Source of the DNA: an uncultured Clostridia bacterium
Lineage (GTDB): Bacteria; Bacillota; Clostridia; Christensenellales; Borkfalkiaceae
Length of the DNA stretch: 64,000 nt
Assembly: GCA_944367045.1 (NCBI GenBank)
Contig: CALVWI010000001.1
Coordinates: 83,051-147,050, forward strand
Direction of reading: 5' to 3'
Shown: one piece after another, positions 62,767 to 64,000 of the stretch
Position numbering within the stretch: position 1 is the first letter of the stretch
Layout of the letters: the number at the start of each line of letters is the position of its first letter
The notes under the pieces: model-generated
Told to the model about the DNA's origin: nothing
Databases searched by the model: none
The model's input: the letters and a program-made list of their open reading frames with translations, nothing else
Translations under genes and position numbers: made by a program

Positions 62767-63606
62767 GTGACAAAGACATTGCTTGTATATGAAAAGAGGA
62801 AACCATTCCTCCTCTGCGTGGACAGCGACGGCTGTGCGATGGACACGATGAACATCAAGCACTTCCGCTGCTTCGGCCCCTGTTTTGCGGACGAGTGGGG
62901 GATCGAAGGGGGGCGTGCCCGCGAAAGGGCGCTCCGCCGCTGGAACGAGATCAACCTCTATGAGCGCACCCGCGGCATCAACCGCTTCAAGGCGCTCGCG
63001 CTCATCTTGACGGAGCTCTATCCCGATAATGACGACATCGCCGCCTTCCTGAAGTGGGCGAACGAGGCGAAGGAACTTTCCGAGCGCGCCCTCGAGCGCG
63101 AGATAGCGGGTGGCGCCAGCGCGGTCTTCGAAAAGGCGCTCAACTGGTCGCGCGCCGTCAACAAGTGTATCGGCGAGCTCTCGGAGGACGAAAAACAGGC
63201 ATTTTCGGGCGTCAAGGAGGCGTTTGAGGCTGCCAAAGCGCAGTTCGACATCGCCGTCGTCTCGAGCGCCAACTTCGACGCCGTCGCCGAGGAATGGGAG
63301 CGCAGTCACCTTCTCGAGGACGTCGACGTCCTCACCACCCAGCGCGACGGCAGCAAGGCGCATTGCATCTCCGAGCTTCTCAAAAAGGGGTACGCGAAGG
63401 AGCGCGTCCTCATGGTGGGGGACGCCCCGGGCGACCTTGCGGCGGCCGAGGAGAACGGCGTTAGCTTCTATCCCGTCCTCGTGCGCTTGGAAAAGGAGAG
63501 TTGGGCGCGCCTTCCCGCCCTCTTGCAAAAGTTTGTCAAGGGCGAGGCGGCCGAGGAACTCTTCGCTCTCCGTCAACGATTCTTCGATAATCTGCGGGCA
63601 GATTGA
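62767..63606 (+). CDS. HAD superfamily hydrolase
   Basis: The product of about 279 residues opens with a beta strand and the HAD nucleophile motif FLLCVDSDGCAMDTM (Asp-Ser-Asp), has a large helical cap (residues 40-150), motif II in VVSSANF, a motif III Lys in KGYAKERVL, and motif IV MVGDAPGDLAAAEENG. It would be a phosphatase or phosphomutase acting on a small phosphorylated metabolite, perhaps a sugar phosphate from the cleaved glycan. The start is uncertain: GGAG at 62755 fits GTG 62767 best, ATG 62761 is too near, and ATG 62728 overlaps the GH2 end. Confidence 0.83.
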   Translation: MTKTLLVYEKRKPFLLCVDSDGCAMDTMNIKHFRCFGPCFADEWGIEGGRARERALRRWNEINLYERTRGINRFKALALILTELYPDNDDIAAFLKWANEAKELSERALEREIAGGASAVFEKALNWSRAVNKCIGELSEDEKQAFSGVKEAFEAAKAQFDIAVVSSANFDAVAEEWERSHLLEDVDVLTTQRDGSKAHCISELLKKGYAKERVLMVGDAPGDLAAAEENGVSFYPVLVRLEKESWARLPALLQKFVKGEAAEELFALRQRFFDNLRAD

Positions 63607-63617
63607 ACGGCTTCATT

Positions 63618-63713
63618 GAAAAATAGTGATAAATTCTCAAACCGTGTGATATAAAGTGAAAAATACTGCAATCTTTTTTGGCGCAGACCTGTTATAATCG
63701 AGATAAGATTATC
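63618..63713 (+). promoter_or_regulatory. Promoter region of the sugar kinase gene
   Basis: GAAAAATA occurs at 63618 and 63658, exactly 40 bases apart. TGT-TATAAT (extended -10, 63693-63698) has no -35 match. A GATAA-GA-TTATC palindrome lies just downstream at 63702-63713. This looks like an activator- and/or repressor-controlled promoter. Confidence 0.45.
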
Positions 63714-63730
63714 ATTGGGAGGATGCTGCC

Positions 63731-64000
63731 TTGAAGATCGTAACTTTAGGAGAGATCATGCTGCGCCTCTGCCCCGAGGAGCGCGAACGCTTCGTGCAGG
63801 CAGACCGCTTTACCGCCGTCTACGGCGGGGGTGAGGCCAACGTCGCCGTCAGCCTTGCAACGCTTGGAGAGGAGAGCGTCTTCGTCTCCAAAGTGCCCGA
63901 TAACGAGCTGGGGCAGGCGGCGGTCAACAGCCTGCGCCGCTACGGCGTGGACACCCGTCACATCGTGCGCGGCAAGGGGCGGCTGGGCATCTACTTTTTG
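63731..64000 (+). CDS. PfkB family sugar kinase, KdgK-like (3' end outside window)
   Basis: The first 90 residues are visible. They start with KIVTLGEIMLRLCPEE and include YGGGEANVAVSLATLG, the N-terminal PfkB signature, and SKVPDNELGQAAVNSL, in the form seen in 2-dehydro-3-deoxygluconate (KDG) kinases. KDG kinase phosphorylates the end product of uronate breakdown. The start codon is TTG at 63731, 8 bases after GGGAGG; no in-frame ATG fits the family start. If it is KdgK, uronic acids would be among the sugars from this locus, which would suit a GH2 beta-glucuronidase. Confidence 0.75.
   Translation, partial: MKIVTLGEIMLRLCPEERERFVQADRFTAVYGGGEANVAVSLATLGEESVFVSKVPDNELGQAAVNSLRRYGVDTRHIVRGKGRLGIYFL

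Overview
This is a 64-kb piece of a GC-rich chromosome from a Clostridia-type Bacillota, probably a gut commensal. The best evidence is the conserved Firmicutes gene order pcrA-ligA ... yicC-gmk-rpoZ-priA-def-fmt-rsmB-rlmN-rpe-thiN-(rpmB)-asp23-fakA-recG-ssrA. Promoters are of the SigA type, often TTGACA-N17-TATAAT with an extended -10. Placement near Christensenellales/Borkfalkiaceae is only a guess from base composition and gene content. No rRNA, tRNA or CRISPR array was seen; the one clear RNA gene is tmRNA.

Region 1 (1-17.7 kb) is mixed housekeeping and accessory. It holds a C_GCAxxG_C_C redox protein (partial), an EFR1 flavodoxin/ferredoxin fusion, a PUA-less glutamate-5-kinase-like enzyme, a small lipoprotein and a RecD/Dda-like helicase. 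Next come an operon of a Tet(M)-like ribosomal-protection GTPase with a MATE exporter, a pair of unknown membrane proteins and a phosphohexomutase. These are followed by an ArsR-like regulator with a large C-terminal domain, a glycerol-1-phosphate dehydrogenase/sugar isomerase pair, a MacB-like ABC transporter, and rpsU with a small unknown gene.

Region 2 (17.7-39.6 kb) is the core information-processing block: pcrA, ligA, the yicC-to-thiN run, a membrane dipeptidase, rarA/mgsA, rpmB, asp23-fakA, recG and ssrA. Compared with the Bacillus-type order, remA, coaBC and the prpC-prkC-rsgA trio are missing from their usual slots. Downstream of ssrA lie an AT-rich, 5'-truncated HNH/DUF1524-type remnant and a small orphan ORF.

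Region 3 (41.0-64 kb) is a glycan-utilisation locus. One operon encodes GH1, a GH78-like enzyme and an alpha/beta esterase. A divergent AraC regulator sits next to a second operon with two LplB/YtcP-type permeases, a solute-binding lipoprotein, a large unknown lipoprotein, an unknown hydrolase, GH3, GH2, an SGNH hydrolase, a PQ-loop-like membrane protein, a second GH2 and a HAD phosphatase. A PfkB sugar kinase begins at the right edge. None of the glycosidases has a visible signal peptide, so the picture is import of oligosaccharides or glycosides followed by cytoplasmic cleavage and de-esterification.

Three regulatory observations stand out. First, the two glycan promoters share an ungapped layout TTTTRCAATCG-N11-TTACAATAC-N17-TATAATG, which looks like a new AraC-family regulon. 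Second, four genes (the RecD-like helicase, the Tet-like GTPase, pcrA and araC) have near-consensus promoters whose -10 ends only 6-7 nt before the ATG, so their mRNAs should be leaderless. Third, three helically phased copies of a TACTATGTC/GACATAGTA palindrome lie between two convergent terminators with no obvious target gene.
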